Below, in pieces: positions 17,618-26,727 of a stretch of DNA of 64,000 nt. Location: contig NZ_MTBQ01000007.1 of NCBI RefSeq assembly GCF_002153375.1, positions 81,055 to 145,054 of the forward strand, read 5' to 3'. The position numbers and the translations under genes are program-made. The first letter of the stretch is position 1. The number at the start of each line of letters is the position of its first letter. The notes beneath the pieces are model-generated. The model saw nothing but the letters and a program-made list of their open reading frames with translations. It did no database searches and was not told the DNA's origin. The DNA comes from Oceanobacillus rekensis (GTDB taxonomy: Bacteria > Bacillota > Bacilli > Bacillales > Amphibacillaceae).

Positions 17618-17671
17618 AGATTAGCATTGGTAGGGATTAATATTACAAATTGATTAAAGAAGTGTTGTTAT

Positions 17672-17697
17672 GTTTAGGAAAAAGCCTATGTGGAATA
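17672..17697 (+). promoter_or_regulatory. Possible SigB-type promoter for first KGG protein
   Basis: GTTTAG (17672-17677), 14 bases, then GGAATA (17692-17697): a partial match to the SigB consensus GTTTAA-N13-15-GGGTAT. The gene downstream is GsiB-like, and gsiB of B. subtilis is a SigB regulon member. The second KGG gene has a similar pair (17998-18024). Confidence 0.4.
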
Positions 17698-17748
17698 TAA
17701 ACACTGTAAGCGGATGTGAATACTAAATATTGAAAGGAGTTGTTTTAT

Positions 17749-17964
17749 ATGGCTAAAAACAATAATAGTAAAATGTCTCGCGAAGAAGCAGGTGAAAAAG
17801 GTGGTAATCAAACTGCCAGAAATCATGATCAGGAATTTTTCGAAGAAATAGGTCGTAAAGGTGGAGAAACTACTTCGAAAAACCAGACACAAGATTTCTA
17901 TGAAGAGATTGGTCGCAAAGGCGGTAAGGAAAGCAACCGCGGTCGAGGCAGCAACAATTCCTAA
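17749..17964 (+). CDS. GsiB-like KGG-repeat stress protein, 71 aa
   Basis: A short, very hydrophilic protein with three KGG motifs in repeats of about 20 residues: EEAGEKGGNQTARNHDQEFF, then EEIGRKGGETTSKNQTQDFY, then EEIGRKGGKESN. This is the stress-induced KGG repeat family (GsiB of B. subtilis), thought to act as hydrophilin-like protectants during water or general stress. AAAGGAG precedes the ATG. A paralogue with seven repeats lies directly downstream. Confidence 0.82.
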   Translation: MAKNNNSKMSREEAGEKGGNQTARNHDQEFFEEIGRKGGETTSKNQTQDFYEEIGRKGGKESNRGRGSNNS

Positions 17965-17997
17965 TTATATACGAATAAATCATTTAACCGAAAAAAT

Positions 17998-18024
17998 GTT
18001 TGAAAAGAAATGAATCGTGGAACC
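17998..18024 (+). promoter_or_regulatory. Possible SigB-type promoter for second KGG protein
   Basis: GTTTGA (17998-18003), 15 bases, then GGAACC (18019-18024). The match to the SigB consensus is weak on its own and is supported mainly by the similar arrangement before the upstream paralogue. Confidence 0.3.
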
Positions 18025-18078
18025 CATGAAAATGTAGGTGCTAAAGACTAAACTAATTTGAGAAGGAGATGTTAACGT

Positions 18079-18537
18079 ATGGCTAAGAACAATAAAAACA
18101 ATAAAAACAACAGCAAAATGTCTCGTGAAGAAGCAGGTCAAAAAGGTGGAAATCAAACAGCACGAAATCATGATCAGGAATTCTTTGAAGAAATTGGTGA
18201 AAAGGGCGGAAATGCCACTGCAAAGAATCACGATAGAGAATTCTTTGAAGACATCGGTGAAAAGGGCGGAAATGCCACTGCAAAGAATCACGATAGAGAA
18301 TTCTTTGAAGACATCGGTGAAAAAGGTGGAAATGCCACTGCGAAGAATCATGATAAAGAATTCTATCAGGAAATCGGTGAAAAAGGTGGAGAAGCCACTT
18401 CCGAAAAATATGATCAGGATTTCTATGAAGAGATAGGTCAAAAAGGTGGAGAAGCCACTTCCAAAAATCATGATAAAGATTTCTACCGTGAGATTGGTGA
18501 AAAAGGTGGAATCGGGAGAAATAAAAATAACTCTTAA
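18079..18537 (+). CDS. GsiB-like KGG-repeat stress protein, 152 aa
   Basis: Seven KGG motifs, each at the same place in a 20-residue unit of the form FFEDIGEKGGNATAKNHDRE. Like its upstream paralogue it is almost free of hydrophobic residues and is predicted to be a soluble general-stress protectant. The N-terminus after the Asn/Lys-rich leader (SKMSREEAGQKGGNQTARNH) is nearly identical to that of the 71-aa paralogue, which points to duplication followed by internal repeat expansion. AGAAGGAG precedes the ATG and a terminator follows at 18570. Confidence 0.85.
   Translation: MAKNNKNNKNNSKMSREEAGQKGGNQTARNHDQEFFEEIGEKGGNATAKNHDREFFEDIGEKGGNATAKNHDREFFEDIGEKGGNATAKNHDKEFYQEIGEKGGEATSEKYDQDFYEEIGQKGGEATSKNHDKDFYREIGEKGGIGRNKNNS
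18121..18520 (+). repeat. 60-bp coding tandem repeat in KGG gene
   Basis: About seven consecutive 60-base units encode the KGG repeats with no length change between units. Two central copies are nearly base-identical across the unit ending GCCACTGCAAAGAATCACGA, while outer units differ at many synonymous sites. This indicates recent in-frame unit duplication in the middle of the array. Confidence 0.85.
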
Positions 18538-18569
18538 TAAATAAACTAAATGCTAGATTGATTGATAGA

Positions 18570-18602
18570 GGAGAGGGAGATATAAATCTTCCTCTCCTTT
18601 TT
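18570..18602 (+). terminator. Terminator of KGG gene
   Basis: GGAGAGGGAGAT / TCTTCCTCTCC stem with a short AT loop, followed by TTTTTT. Confidence 0.85.
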
Positions 18603-18713
18603 GATGTGTTAGGAAAGCGAGTGTATAAACTTGGTAATATATGTTTATAATATTTTTAGGTTCTAGTATAGTAGATAATAGATATGAAGTGTCTACAGAG
18701 AGGGGTAAGAATA

Positions 18714-19676
18714 TTGATACATCATACAAAGGTATATAATGAAAAAATTGAAAGCGTTCTGAATAATATAAATAAGGTAATAATAGGTAAAGAGGATGTG
18801 GCGATCCTTAGTTTAGTAGCTTTATTAGCGGAAGGGCATGTGTTGCTGGAGGATGTTCCTGGTGTTGGTAAAACAATGCTTGTTCGGACACTGGCTAAGT
18901 CGCTTGACTGTGAATTTAAAAGAATTCAGTTTACCCCTGACTTACTACCGTCTGATGTGACAGGTGTCTCTATTTATAACCCAAAAGAATTGGAATTTGA
19001 ATTCCGTGATGGACCAATTTTCGGAAATATAATTCTAGCAGATGAGATCAATCGGACTTCACCTAAGACTCAATCATCTCTCCTTGAAGCAATGGAAGAA
19101 AAAAACGTTACCGTCGATGGCAATACAAAACCTCTTCAGAAGCCTTTCTTTGTTATGGCAACCCAAAACCCGATTGAATATGAAGGAACATACCCACTAC
19201 CGGAAGCACAGCTTGATCGCTTTATTTTAAAACTGAAAATGGGTTACCCGTCCTTTGAGGATGAGCTTGAGATGCTTGAAAGAACAGCAGTAAATCATCC
19301 AATTGAGACAATAAGCTCGGTTATTAGCAGAGATGAACTGATTAAAATACAAGAAGAAGTGAAGGAAGTATATATTGCAGGAAATGTTCAAGAATATATT
19401 ATCAATCTCGTTACCCGAACGAGAGAAAACAGTGCCATCTATCTTGGTGTCAGTCCAAGGGGATCTATTGCTCTAATGAAAGCTGCAAAAGCATATGCGT
19501 ACATATATGGCAGGGACTATGTTCTTCCAGATGATGTGAAATTCCTTGCACCATACGTTCTCTCGCATCGAATCCTATTAAATACAGAAGCAAGATATGA
19601 AGGTATAACCAGTGAGGATACAATAGCATCGATTGTAAAAACGACAGATATTCCCATTCGAAGGGAATTTAATTGA
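18714..19676 (+). CDS. MoxR-family AAA+ ATPase
   Basis: About 320 residues. Walker A is EDVPGVGKTMLVRTLA and Walker B IILADEINR; NRTSPKTQSSLLEAMEE and TQNPIEYEGTYPLPEAQLDRF are diagnostic MoxR motifs. MoxR proteins act as chaperone-like ATPases with DUF58/vWA partners, and here the partner gene overlaps by 3 bases. The start is placed at TTG 18714 because AGAGGGGT lies eight bases upstream; ATG 18684 is in frame but has no ribosome binding site. First gene of a three-gene operon with DUF58 and transglutaminase genes, a widespread arrangement. Confidence 0.88.
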   Translation: MIHHTKVYNEKIESVLNNINKVIIGKEDVAILSLVALLAEGHVLLEDVPGVGKTMLVRTLAKSLDCEFKRIQFTPDLLPSDVTGVSIYNPKELEFEFRDGPIFGNIILADEINRTSPKTQSSLLEAMEEKNVTVDGNTKPLQKPFFVMATQNPIEYEGTYPLPEAQLDRFILKLKMGYPSFEDELEMLERTAVNHPIETISSVISRDELIKIQEEVKEVYIAGNVQEYIINLVTRTRENSAIYLGVSPRGSIALMKAAKAYAYIYGRDYVLPDDVKFLAPYVLSHRILLNTEARYEGITSEDTIASIVKTTDIPIRREFN

Positions 19677-20944
19677 TGAAAGACGCGTTAAGAATCGTCG
19701 GTAATATTCTTTTCGTCTGTGCCCTTTTTACAATTTTATTTTCTTATGCGATGTTTCAAGGTGGTTTTGTCAGTTGGTTTTTATTTTTTAGCTTTCTTCC
19801 AATCTTTCTTTACCTGATAGGATTCCTGATTTATCCCATTAAAAGATGGAAGGTATCCAGGAGATTTTCTCATCACATCATTGAGGCAGGCGATAGTATA
19901 AATGCAACCATCGAGGTGAAAAGGTCATTTCCATTTCCTCTGTACTATTGCATTATTGAAGAGGTTATACCACAATCTCTCATGAAAGTGGACAATCGCA
20001 ATGATAAATATCAATATATGCATCATCCCGACAAAATTTATGTGGAACGAAGCATAAAAAGGGTTACTTTTCCCATATTTAAAAGGGGTTTCCAACTTCC
20101 ATACTCCATTACGAATGTGCCAAGAGGGGAACATCGTTTAAAGAAAATACGTATCAGAACGAGCGATATTTTTGGCTTTGTAAAAAAAGAGCATGTATTT
20201 GCAGTATCTGATGAGATCATTGCTTATCCTAGCAGTCATGCACTAAAGATGTCAGAAAGGTTTAGTAAGTATGAACAAGGTTCGGTCTCTTCTACTGGCC
20301 ATCATCTGACAAATACGAATGTTGCAGTAGGGGTAAGAGAATATGCACCAGGAGATCGATTCTCCTGGATCGACTGGAAGCAAACAGCTAGAAAGAATTC
20401 GGTAATGACAAAAGAATTCGAACAGGAAAAAAGTACAGATATATTACTTATCCACGATAGCTGTCAAATAGAGGGGCTGAATCCTTTGGCATTTGAAGCA
20501 ACAATTGAAATTTGCCTATCTTTAATGGAGACATTTCAGAACCAAGATAGCAAGGTGGGCTTACTATCGATCGGTAAAAAAACGGTTTATTTTCCTTCAG
20601 ATCAAAGTAAGGCAAATAAACTCCCAGTCAATCATTATTTGACAAGATTGACCCCTGGTGGAGAACGAACATTCTCTATGAATTTAAAGGAAGAGATCAA
20701 GCGAATAGATAAAGGGGATTTCGTTATTATTATAACTACCCATCTTGATGACTTTTTAAAGCAAACAATCAGGCGGTTTACATTGCGTACGAAACAAGCG
20801 TCGGTAATATGTATCCAGTCGGAGGCGCTGATTTCAGATGAAGAACAACAATTGATACAACAACTTCGCTACTCCAATATACCCGTACAGTTACTGACAG
20901 AGAAGGAATTAATGAAAGCCCCGATAGAGGTGAGTATAGGATGA
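19676..20944 (+). CDS. DUF58 membrane-anchored protein
   Basis: 422 residues with two N-terminal transmembrane helices (VGNILFVCALFTILFSYAMF; FLFFSFLPIFLYLIGFLI) followed by a beta-rich region and the DUF58 motif VREYAPGDRFSWIDWKQTAR with the conserved RxYxxGDxxxxIDWxxxAR pattern, then a vWA-like domain. It is the usual partner of MoxR. The ATG overlaps the moxR stop codon (ATGA-type coupling), and the next gene overlaps its end, so expression is tightly coupled. Confidence 0.88.
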   Translation: MKDALRIVGNILFVCALFTILFSYAMFQGGFVSWFLFFSFLPIFLYLIGFLIYPIKRWKVSRRFSHHIIEAGDSINATIEVKRSFPFPLYYCIIEEVIPQSLMKVDNRNDKYQYMHHPDKIYVERSIKRVTFPIFKRGFQLPYSITNVPRGEHRLKKIRIRTSDIFGFVKKEHVFAVSDEIIAYPSSHALKMSERFSKYEQGSVSSTGHHLTNTNVAVGVREYAPGDRFSWIDWKQTARKNSVMTKEFEQEKSTDILLIHDSCQIEGLNPLAFEATIEICLSLMETFQNQDSKVGLLSIGKKTVYFPSDQSKANKLPVNHYLTRLTPGGERTFSMNLKEEIKRIDKGDFVIIITTHLDDFLKQTIRRFTLRTKQASVICIQSEALISDEEQQLIQQLRYSNIPVQLLTEKELMKAPIEVSIG

Positions 20945-23124
20945 ATCAACAGAAGAGCAAAACAGCAATCATATACACTTTTATTTTGTATGTAAGTGGT
21001 TTTTTTCTATTCCTTGAATGGCTTTATCCATTAGAAGCTATTACAGATACAACAAATAGTATGATATTTTTTATTTACACCCTGTTTTGTTTCTTTATTT
21101 CCATTTTTCAATGGAAATGGTGGATTGGATTTTTACTAAAGGGATTTGCATTGCTGTTTATTTTAAATGGTTTATATATTGAGCCAACGATTTTAAGTGC
21201 CTTATGGCTTGAACAGGTAAGTATAGAATTCACCTATAATATACAGGCTTTATTTTCACAACAGTGGTATTATCTCACACCATTGTTTCGTAGCTTCCTG
21301 TTCTTATTATTAATTTGGCTAATGAGCTATTTATTACATTATTGGTTCGTCCAGATGAAGCGGATTTTTCTGTTTGTACTTCTTACGATGATGTATATAA
21401 CGATTCTAGATACGTTTACTCCATATGATGGACAGGTATCCATTATAAGAACATTTATTATTTCCTTTGTTGCCCTTGGGATAGCGAACTTACTAAGGGA
21501 AATGGACAGGGAATCCATTCACTTCGCCTTGGTTAAGCACAAACCAATTTGGTTGGCATCACTCATTGTAATTGTGTTTCTTTCAAGCATGATTGGTTTC
21601 GCTGCACCAAAGGCTGAACCCAAATGGCCTGATCCAGTACCATTTATACAAAGTACAGCCGGTAACGTGGGAAGCGGTGGAGCGACAATTCAAAAGGTTG
21701 GCTATGGGGAGGACGATACCAGGCTTGGAGGGTCCTTTATTCAGGATGATAATCCGGTCTTTACTGCACATGCATCTGAAAACCATTATTGGCGGATAGA
21801 AACAAAGGATCTTTATACTGGAAAAGGATGGGTTTCCTCAACGGAGCCTAATTATGAGTCACAACCAGGAGGATCCATTGCTTTACAAACATTTGCGGAT
21901 AATGTAGAGACAGAAGAGCATGAGGCTTTTATCGAGTTTTATGAAAATGAAACAATTAATAAGCTCGTATATCCATACGGAATTAAGAAGGCAGAAGGGA
22001 TAGACAATGCAGCATTCTTCCTTGATACAAACTCGGATGCAATAGAAGCCCGTATTAATGGATCAGCTACGAATTTGTCTGGATACCAATTAACATATGA
22101 TCATCCTTCTTTTGAGATGAATGCACTCCGTAACAATACAGATGAATATACAAATGAAATTATCGAACAATATACACAGGTACCGGATACACTTCCTGAG
22201 CGTGTCGGTGACCTGGCAGAAGAAATTACCGCTGGACAGGAAACAACATATGATCAGGCAAAAGCGATTGAGCGCTATTTTGCAAGTAATGATTTCGTTT
22301 ACCAAACAAAGGGTGTGCCCGTACCATCAGGGGATGAGGATTATGTGGACCAATTTCTTTTTGAATCACAGGTTGGATATTGCGATAATTTTTCCACATC
22401 GATGGTTGTTATGCTCCGTACCCTTGATATACCTGCCAGATGGGCGAAGGGTTTTACAAGTGGTGAAGCGGTTGATGTAGAGGGAAATAGAACAACCTAT
22501 GAAGTGACGAATGCTAATGCACACTCCTGGGTCGAAGTTTACTTTCCTGAGTCTGGATGGGTTTCGTTTGAACCAACACAAGGTTTCTCCAACCTCTCCG
22601 ATTTTCATGTTGAGTTAGATGAGAATGGTGAAGAAACAGAAGAAGCTATGATAGAACCACCAGAAGTAGAAATTCCGGAACAGCCTGAGCCTGAATTCCC
22701 CGAAGAAGCGGAAGTAAATCCAGATGAATCGATGGCAGATGCTTCAACTGTTTCCATTAAATGGTGGCATGTTGTGATATTGCTTGCTATCATTGCTACT
22801 ATTTGTGTAGGTATCTATAAAACAAGGTATCGCTGGAAAACGAAGGCACTTGCAGTAAAGCTTCATCATAATCAGGATGCAAAAACCTTTCAGGATGCCT
22901 ACCATTACCTAATGAATTTACTCAATAAACGGGGCTATACAAAGGATCCAGATCAAACATTAGGTGAATTTGCAAAGAAAGTGGATACTCATTATTCTAC
23001 TGATGAGATGGGAAAACTGACGAATTCTTATGAACGTATGCTTTATAAAAATGAAACAAAGCCATTAAATATACCTGAACTGATTCAATTATGGAAAAAT
23101 TTAATTAAACGAATAATGGGTTGA
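20941..23124 (+). CDS. Transmembrane transglutaminase-like protein (TgpA/YebA type)
   Basis: 727 residues. Several N-terminal transmembrane helices (about residues 1-215) are followed by an extracytoplasmic region and a transglutaminase-like domain with the catalytic triad in VGYCDNFSTSMVVMLRTLDI (Cys), ANAHSWVEVYF (His) and GWVSFEPTQGF (Asp-equivalent region). A Pro/Glu-rich linker (PEVEIPEQPEPEFPEEAEVN), one more helix and a C-terminal DUF4129-like domain complete it. It probably acts on cell-surface proteins or peptides. Last gene of the moxR operon; it starts at an ATGA overlap with the DUF58 gene. B. subtilis yebA has the same place before guaA. Confidence 0.88.
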   Translation: MNQQKSKTAIIYTFILYVSGFFLFLEWLYPLEAITDTTNSMIFFIYTLFCFFISIFQWKWWIGFLLKGFALLFILNGLYIEPTILSALWLEQVSIEFTYNIQALFSQQWYYLTPLFRSFLFLLLIWLMSYLLHYWFVQMKRIFLFVLLTMMYITILDTFTPYDGQVSIIRTFIISFVALGIANLLREMDRESIHFALVKHKPIWLASLIVIVFLSSMIGFAAPKAEPKWPDPVPFIQSTAGNVGSGGATIQKVGYGEDDTRLGGSFIQDDNPVFTAHASENHYWRIETKDLYTGKGWVSSTEPNYESQPGGSIALQTFADNVETEEHEAFIEFYENETINKLVYPYGIKKAEGIDNAAFFLDTNSDAIEARINGSATNLSGYQLTYDHPSFEMNALRNNTDEYTNEIIEQYTQVPDTLPERVGDLAEEITAGQETTYDQAKAIERYFASNDFVYQTKGVPVPSGDEDYVDQFLFESQVGYCDNFSTSMVVMLRTLDIPARWAKGFTSGEAVDVEGNRTTYEVTNANAHSWVEVYFPESGWVSFEPTQGFSNLSDFHVELDENGEETEEAMIEPPEVEIPEQPEPEFPEEAEVNPDESMADASTVSIKWWHVVILLAIIATICVGIYKTRYRWKTKALAVKLHHNQDAKTFQDAYHYLMNLLNKRGYTKDPDQTLGEFAKKVDTHYSTDEMGKLTNSYERMLYKNETKPLNIPELIQLWKNLIKRIMG

Positions 23125-23171
23125 CCTGTCGAACGTTGGTTAGTAGAATAAATGATGTACTTGTAAGAACA

Positions 23172-23325
23172 AAAGCGGAAGCGCCCGGTTAGCGACGTAT
23201 GGACTGGACTGAGCCGGCGGAGATAAAGGAAACACGGTGAACGGTAGTGAACCGATGTTGACTTATCGCACAGAGGTGAAGGAAGTCCAATAGTCGCTGG
23301 GCGCTGGAGCTGGACGTGGCAGACA
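23172..23325. repeat. Interspersed palindromic repeat (Bacillaceae MITE-like)
   Basis: A structured, GC-richer block bounded by GCGCCC (23181-23186) with AGCGAC and the complementary GTCGCT with GGGCGC (23293-23304). Internally CGGTGAAC and GTGAACCG form a second dyad. Intergenic elements of this type (starting AAAAGCGGAAGCGCC) are, to my recollection, scattered in many copies in bacilli. It carries no ORF of its own with a ribosome binding site and lies between the moxR operon and the guaA riboswitch. Confidence 0.7.
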
Positions 23326-23370
23326 TTGCTGTCAATGTAACAACCGCTATCAAAAAATGAAAAATAAGCC

Positions 23371-23440
23371 GTTCGTATATCCTCGACAATATGGGTCGAA
23401 AGTTTCTACCGGGGCACCGTAAATGCTCTGACTATGAAGG
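23371..23440 (+). promoter_or_regulatory. Guanine riboswitch aptamer upstream of guaA
   Basis: The purine aptamer core is complete: P1 TTCGTATA with TATGAAG, J1/2 and P2 in ATATCCTCGACAATATGGGTCG, L2/L3 with AAGTTTCTACC and GGGCACCGTAAATGCTC, closed by TGACTATG. The discriminator base in GACTATG is C, which specifies guanine or hypoxanthine rather than adenine. It controls guaA, so high guanine should switch off GMP synthase. Confidence 0.93.
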
Positions 23441-23483
23441 CAGAACCCTCGTTTGTAATATTACCTGGTATTCTGTCTTTTTG
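23439..23483 (+). terminator. Riboswitch-controlled terminator before guaA
   Basis: GGCAGAA (23439-23445) pairs with TTCTGTC (23471-23477), followed by TTTTT. It starts at the end of the P1 stem, as expected of a transcriptional OFF switch. Confidence 0.8.
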
Positions 23484-23598
23484 TAGCTTTCTATGTGAAT
23501 TTTATATAGAATGCAAAAAGAGGATTCCAGGTTTTTTTATGCAGTTTAGAATGTATAAGCACTTTTTTTACAAAAAGCAAGTAGATAGGAGAAAAACG

Positions 23599-25134
23599 AT
23601 GGAAAACAATGAATTAATACTCGTTTTAGATTTTGGCAGTCAATATAATCAGTTAATAACACGTCGCATAAGAGAGTTTGGGGTTTATAGTGAATTACAC
23701 TCACATAAATTAACCGCTGAAGAGATTAAAGAAATGAATCCTAAAGGTATCATTTTATCTGGTGGCCCACATAGTGTGTATGACGAAAATAGTTTCCGCT
23801 GTGATGAACGAATTTTCGATTTAGATATTCCGATTTTTGGAATTTGTTATGGGATGCAGCTGATGGCATTGCATTTTAATGGAAAAGTAGAAAAGGCACA
23901 AAATCGTGAATACGGGAAAGCACTCATTGAATTAAATCCGGATCCGATTCTTTTTAAAGACACACCAACAAAGCAAACGGTATGGATGAGCCATGGAGAT
24001 AAAGTAACTGCCGCTCCTCCTTCATTCAAAATTGATGCAACAAGTCCTTCTACACCAATTGCAGCAATGAGTGATATCGAAAACAATTTATATGGTGTGC
24101 AATTTCATCCCGAAGTACGTCATTCAGAGTACGGAAATGATGTATTAAATCATTTTGTTTTTGATGTTTGTAAGTGTAGTGGTGATTGGAGTATCGAAAA
24201 CTTCATTGATATGGAAGTTAAAAATATCCAAAACAAGGTTGGCGAACGCAAAGTTCTTTGTGCATTAAGTGGTGGAGTGGATTCTTCGGTTGTAGCGGCA
24301 TTAATTCATAAAGCAATCGGTGACCAACTAACATGTATCTTTGTTGACCATGGCCTGCTTCGTAAAAATGAAGCGGACGATGTAATGCAGGTCTTTGCTC
24401 AGGATTTCCATATGAATATTATTAAGGTAGATGCTAAAGAGCGTTTTCTCTCGAAGCTTATTGGAGTAGATGATCCGGAGAAAAAGCGTAAAATAATTGG
24501 TAATGAATTTATCTACGTATTTGACGATGAAGCAGCAAAATTGAAAGAAATTGATTTTCTTGCACAAGGTACACTCTATACCGATGTGATTGAAAGTGGA
24601 ACAGATACAGCTCAAACAATTAAATCCCATCATAATGTAGGTGGATTACCGGAAGATATGCAATTTGAATTGATTGAACCATTGAATACATTGTTTAAAG
24701 ATGAAGTTCGTGAATTGGGATCTCAGTTAGGAATTCCGGATCATATTGTATGGCGCCAACCTTTCCCGGGACCAGGACTTGCCATCCGTATACTTGGAGA
24801 AGTAACAGAAGATAAGCTTAAAATAGTTCGTGAATCGGATGCGATTTTGCGTGAAGAAATCGCAAAAGCAGGACTTGATCGTGATATTTGGCAGTACTTT
24901 ACAGTGCTTCCAAACATTAAGAGCGTCGGTGTCATGGGAGATGCAAGAACCTATGATCATACAATCGGGATTCGTGCAGTAACATCCATTGATGGCATGA
25001 CATCTGATTGGGCCCGTATTCCATGGGACGTTCTGGAAACAGTTTCAACAAGATTGGTGAACGATGTCGAACATATTAACCGTGTCGTTTATGATATTAC
25101 GAGTAAGCCACCAGCAACGATTGAGTGGGAGTGA
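23599..25134 (+). CDS. guaA: GMP synthase (glutamine-hydrolysing)
   Basis: Converts XMP to GMP with ATP and glutamine in the cytoplasm. The class I glutamine amidotransferase domain (residues 1-190) has the nucleophile Cys in [10 protein letters not shown] and the His/Glu pair in GVQFHPEV. The ATP pyrophosphatase domain has the P-loop [14 protein letters not shown]. The C-terminal dimerisation domain has [12 protein letters not shown] and ends KPPATIEWE. 511 residues, normal length. The start is ATG 23599 after ATAGGAG; longer frames upstream run through the riboswitch and are not coding. Regulated by the guanine riboswitch. Confidence 0.97.
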   Translation: MENNELILVLDFGSQYNQLITRRIREFGVYSELHSHKLTAEEIKEMNPKGIILSGGPHSVYDENSFRCDERIFDLDIPIFGICYGMQLMALHFNGKVEKAQNREYGKALIELNPDPILFKDTPTKQTVWMSHGDKVTAAPPSFKIDATSPSTPIAAMSDIENNLYGVQFHPEVRHSEYGNDVLNHFVFDVCKCSGDWSIENFIDMEVKNIQNKVGERKVLCALSGGVDSSVVAALIHKAIGDQLTCIFVDHGLLRKNEADDVMQVFAQDFHMNIIKVDAKERFLSKLIGVDDPEKKRKIIGNEFIYVFDDEAAKLKEIDFLAQGTLYTDVIESGTDTAQTIKSHHNVGGLPEDMQFELIEPLNTLFKDEVRELGSQLGIPDHIVWRQPFPGPGLAIRILGEVTEDKLKIVRESDAILREEIAKAGLDRDIWQYFTVLPNIKSVGVMGDARTYDHTIGIRAVTSIDGMTSDWARIPWDVLETVSTRLVNDVEHINRVVYDITSKPPATIEWE

Positions 25135-25137
25135 GGA

Positions 25138-25170
25138 AAATACCTTCAACTAACGGTTGAAGGTATTTTT
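25138..25170 (+). terminator. Terminator of guaA
   Basis: AAATACCTTCAAC / GTTGAAGGTATTT perfect 13-bp stem, then TT. Confidence 0.87.
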
Positions 25171-25198
25171 AATTCAGGATGCTCTGAAAAGGGTAAAA

Positions 25199-25234
25199 AC
25201 GAACATTATCCATTTAAATATATTTATTGTCCGT
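25199..25234 (+). promoter_or_regulatory. Candidate PurR operator upstream of pbuG
   Basis: CGAACATT at 25200-25207 and the inverted half ATTGTCCG at 25226-25233 resemble the PurBox pair of B. subtilis PurR. The centre-to-centre distance, 26 bases, is identical to that of the pair upstream of purE. The second half is degenerate. Confidence 0.55.
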
Positions 25235-25240
25235 ATTTTA

Positions 25241-25269
25241 TTGACAATGTACTGACCGAATAGTAATAT
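25241..25269 (+). promoter_or_regulatory. SigA promoter of pbuG
   Basis: TTGACA (25241-25246), 17 bases, TAATAT (25264-25269). It lies eight bases after the second PurBox half, as in the purE promoter region. No purine aptamer was found between it and the gene, unlike in B. subtilis pbuG. Confidence 0.68.
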
Positions 25270-25375
25270 TACAATGTAATTTATTTAGTACTCGTATTTT
25301 TTCAGAGTGTGAACCTATAGTTAATGTAGTGAGTATTGCAGTTTTTTGGGGCAATTTTTTGAAGGAGGAAGGTCA

Positions 25376-26680
25376 TTGAAGAATTATTTTAGGTTTGAAG
25401 AACTTGGCACAAGTTATAAAACAGAGTTTATGGCTGGATTAACAACATTTCTGGCAATGGCATATATACTTTTTGTGAATCCATCCATTTTAAGTGAAAC
25501 AGGTATGGATGAAGGGGCAGTGTTTGCAGCTACAGCAATTGCAGCTGCTGTAGGGTCTCTCTTAATGGGACTGATTGCTAAATATCCTATCGTTCTTGCA
25601 CCTGGTATGGGATTGAATGCATTCTTCGCTTATACGGTTGTGCTAGGGTATGGAATTCCCTGGGAAACGGCATTGTCCGGTGTTTTAGCTTCAGGTATTA
25701 TTTTTGTTATTTTAACATTAACAGGACTTCGGGAAAAAATAATCAACGCCATTCCAGCAAGCTTGAAGCTGGCAGTTGGGGCAGGGATTGGGCTTTATAT
25801 TGCATTTATTGGTTTTCAAAATGCAGGTATCATTGTTGCAGATCCAGCTACATTACTTGCAGTTGGTGATATAACTTCACCAACAGTATTATTGACTATA
25901 TTTGGTTTAGTTGTTTCTGTTATATTCATTACATTTGGTATCAAAGCAGGTATCTTTTATGGAATGATTTTCACTGCTGTTGCAGGTATGATCTTTGGAA
26001 TAATCCCTGTACCGTCTGGGATTAGCGGAATCGTAAGTGGTGTTCCGAGCATGGCACCAACATTTGGGCAGGCTTTCTTACATTTTGGTGATATTTTTAC
26101 AATCGAAATGCTAGTTGTTATATTAACTTTCTTATTTGTTGACTTTTTTGATACTGCAGGAACACTTGTCGCAGTGGCAACGCAAGCAGGGTTAACGAAA
26201 AATGGTAAATTACCACGTGCTGGAAAAGCGTTATTTGCAGATTCAGCAGCAACAATTGTCGGTGCGTCTGTTGGTACATCAACAACAACATCCTATGTCG
26301 AATCAACTGCAGGTGTTGGTGTTGGTGGGCGTACAGGGTTTACGGCCATCGTTGCAGCAGGATTTTTCCTACTAGCACTTTTCTTTTCACCTTTACTAAG
26401 TGTCGTTACATCAGAGGTAACTGCACCAGCATTAATTATCGTCGGTGTTATGATGGCATCTGCATTGAAAGATATTGAATGGGATCAATTCGAAATTGCA
26501 GTACCAGCATTTTTAACGGTATTGATGATGCCTTTAACGTATAGTATTGCTACGGGAATTGCAATCGGATTTATATTCTATCCAATTACGATGCTTGTAA
26601 AAGGTCGGACTAAAGAAATTCATCCGATCATGTATGGATTGTTTGTTATCTTTATATTGTATTTTGTTTTCCTTAGCTAA
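25376..26680 (+). CDS. pbuG: Hypoxanthine/guanine permease (NCS2/AzgA family)
   Basis: 434 residues, integral membrane protein with 12-14 hydrophobic segments. It closely follows B. subtilis PbuG: FRFEELGTSY at the N-terminus, AYILFVNPSIL, APGMGLNAFFAYTVVLG, the substrate-binding FVDFFDTAGTLVAVATQAGL, and GTSTTTSYVESTAGV. It imports hypoxanthine and guanine by proton symport. The start is TTG 25376, seven bases after GAAGGAGG; an upstream frame start at 25346 would put this ribosome binding site inside the gene. Next to guaA as in B. subtilis. Confidence 0.93.
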   Translation: MKNYFRFEELGTSYKTEFMAGLTTFLAMAYILFVNPSILSETGMDEGAVFAATAIAAAVGSLLMGLIAKYPIVLAPGMGLNAFFAYTVVLGYGIPWETALSGVLASGIIFVILTLTGLREKIINAIPASLKLAVGAGIGLYIAFIGFQNAGIIVADPATLLAVGDITSPTVLLTIFGLVVSVIFITFGIKAGIFYGMIFTAVAGMIFGIIPVPSGISGIVSGVPSMAPTFGQAFLHFGDIFTIEMLVVILTFLFVDFFDTAGTLVAVATQAGLTKNGKLPRAGKALFADSAATIVGASVGTSTTTSYVESTAGVGVGGRTGFTAIVAAGFFLLALFFSPLLSVVTSEVTAPALIIVGVMMASALKDIEWDQFEIAVPAFLTVLMMPLTYSIATGIAIGFIFYPITMLVKGRTKEIHPIMYGLFVIFILYFVFLS

Positions 26681-26691
26681 GAATTTGGAAT

Positions 26692-26727
26692 AAGGGCTGA
26701 ATCCTTCGGGGTTTAGCTCTTTTTTTG
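26692..26727 (+). terminator. Terminator of pbuG
   Basis: AGGGCTGAATCC pairs with GGGTTTAGCTCT (two G-U pairs) around a TTCG loop, followed by TTTTTT. Confidence 0.83.

Noticed and set aside
23434-23598. Longer N-terminus of GuaA starting at 23434
   Set aside because: That stretch overlaps the riboswitch P1 and terminator, is not homologous to GuaA and has no ribosome binding site. ATG 23599 has ATAGGAG and the normal GuaA start.
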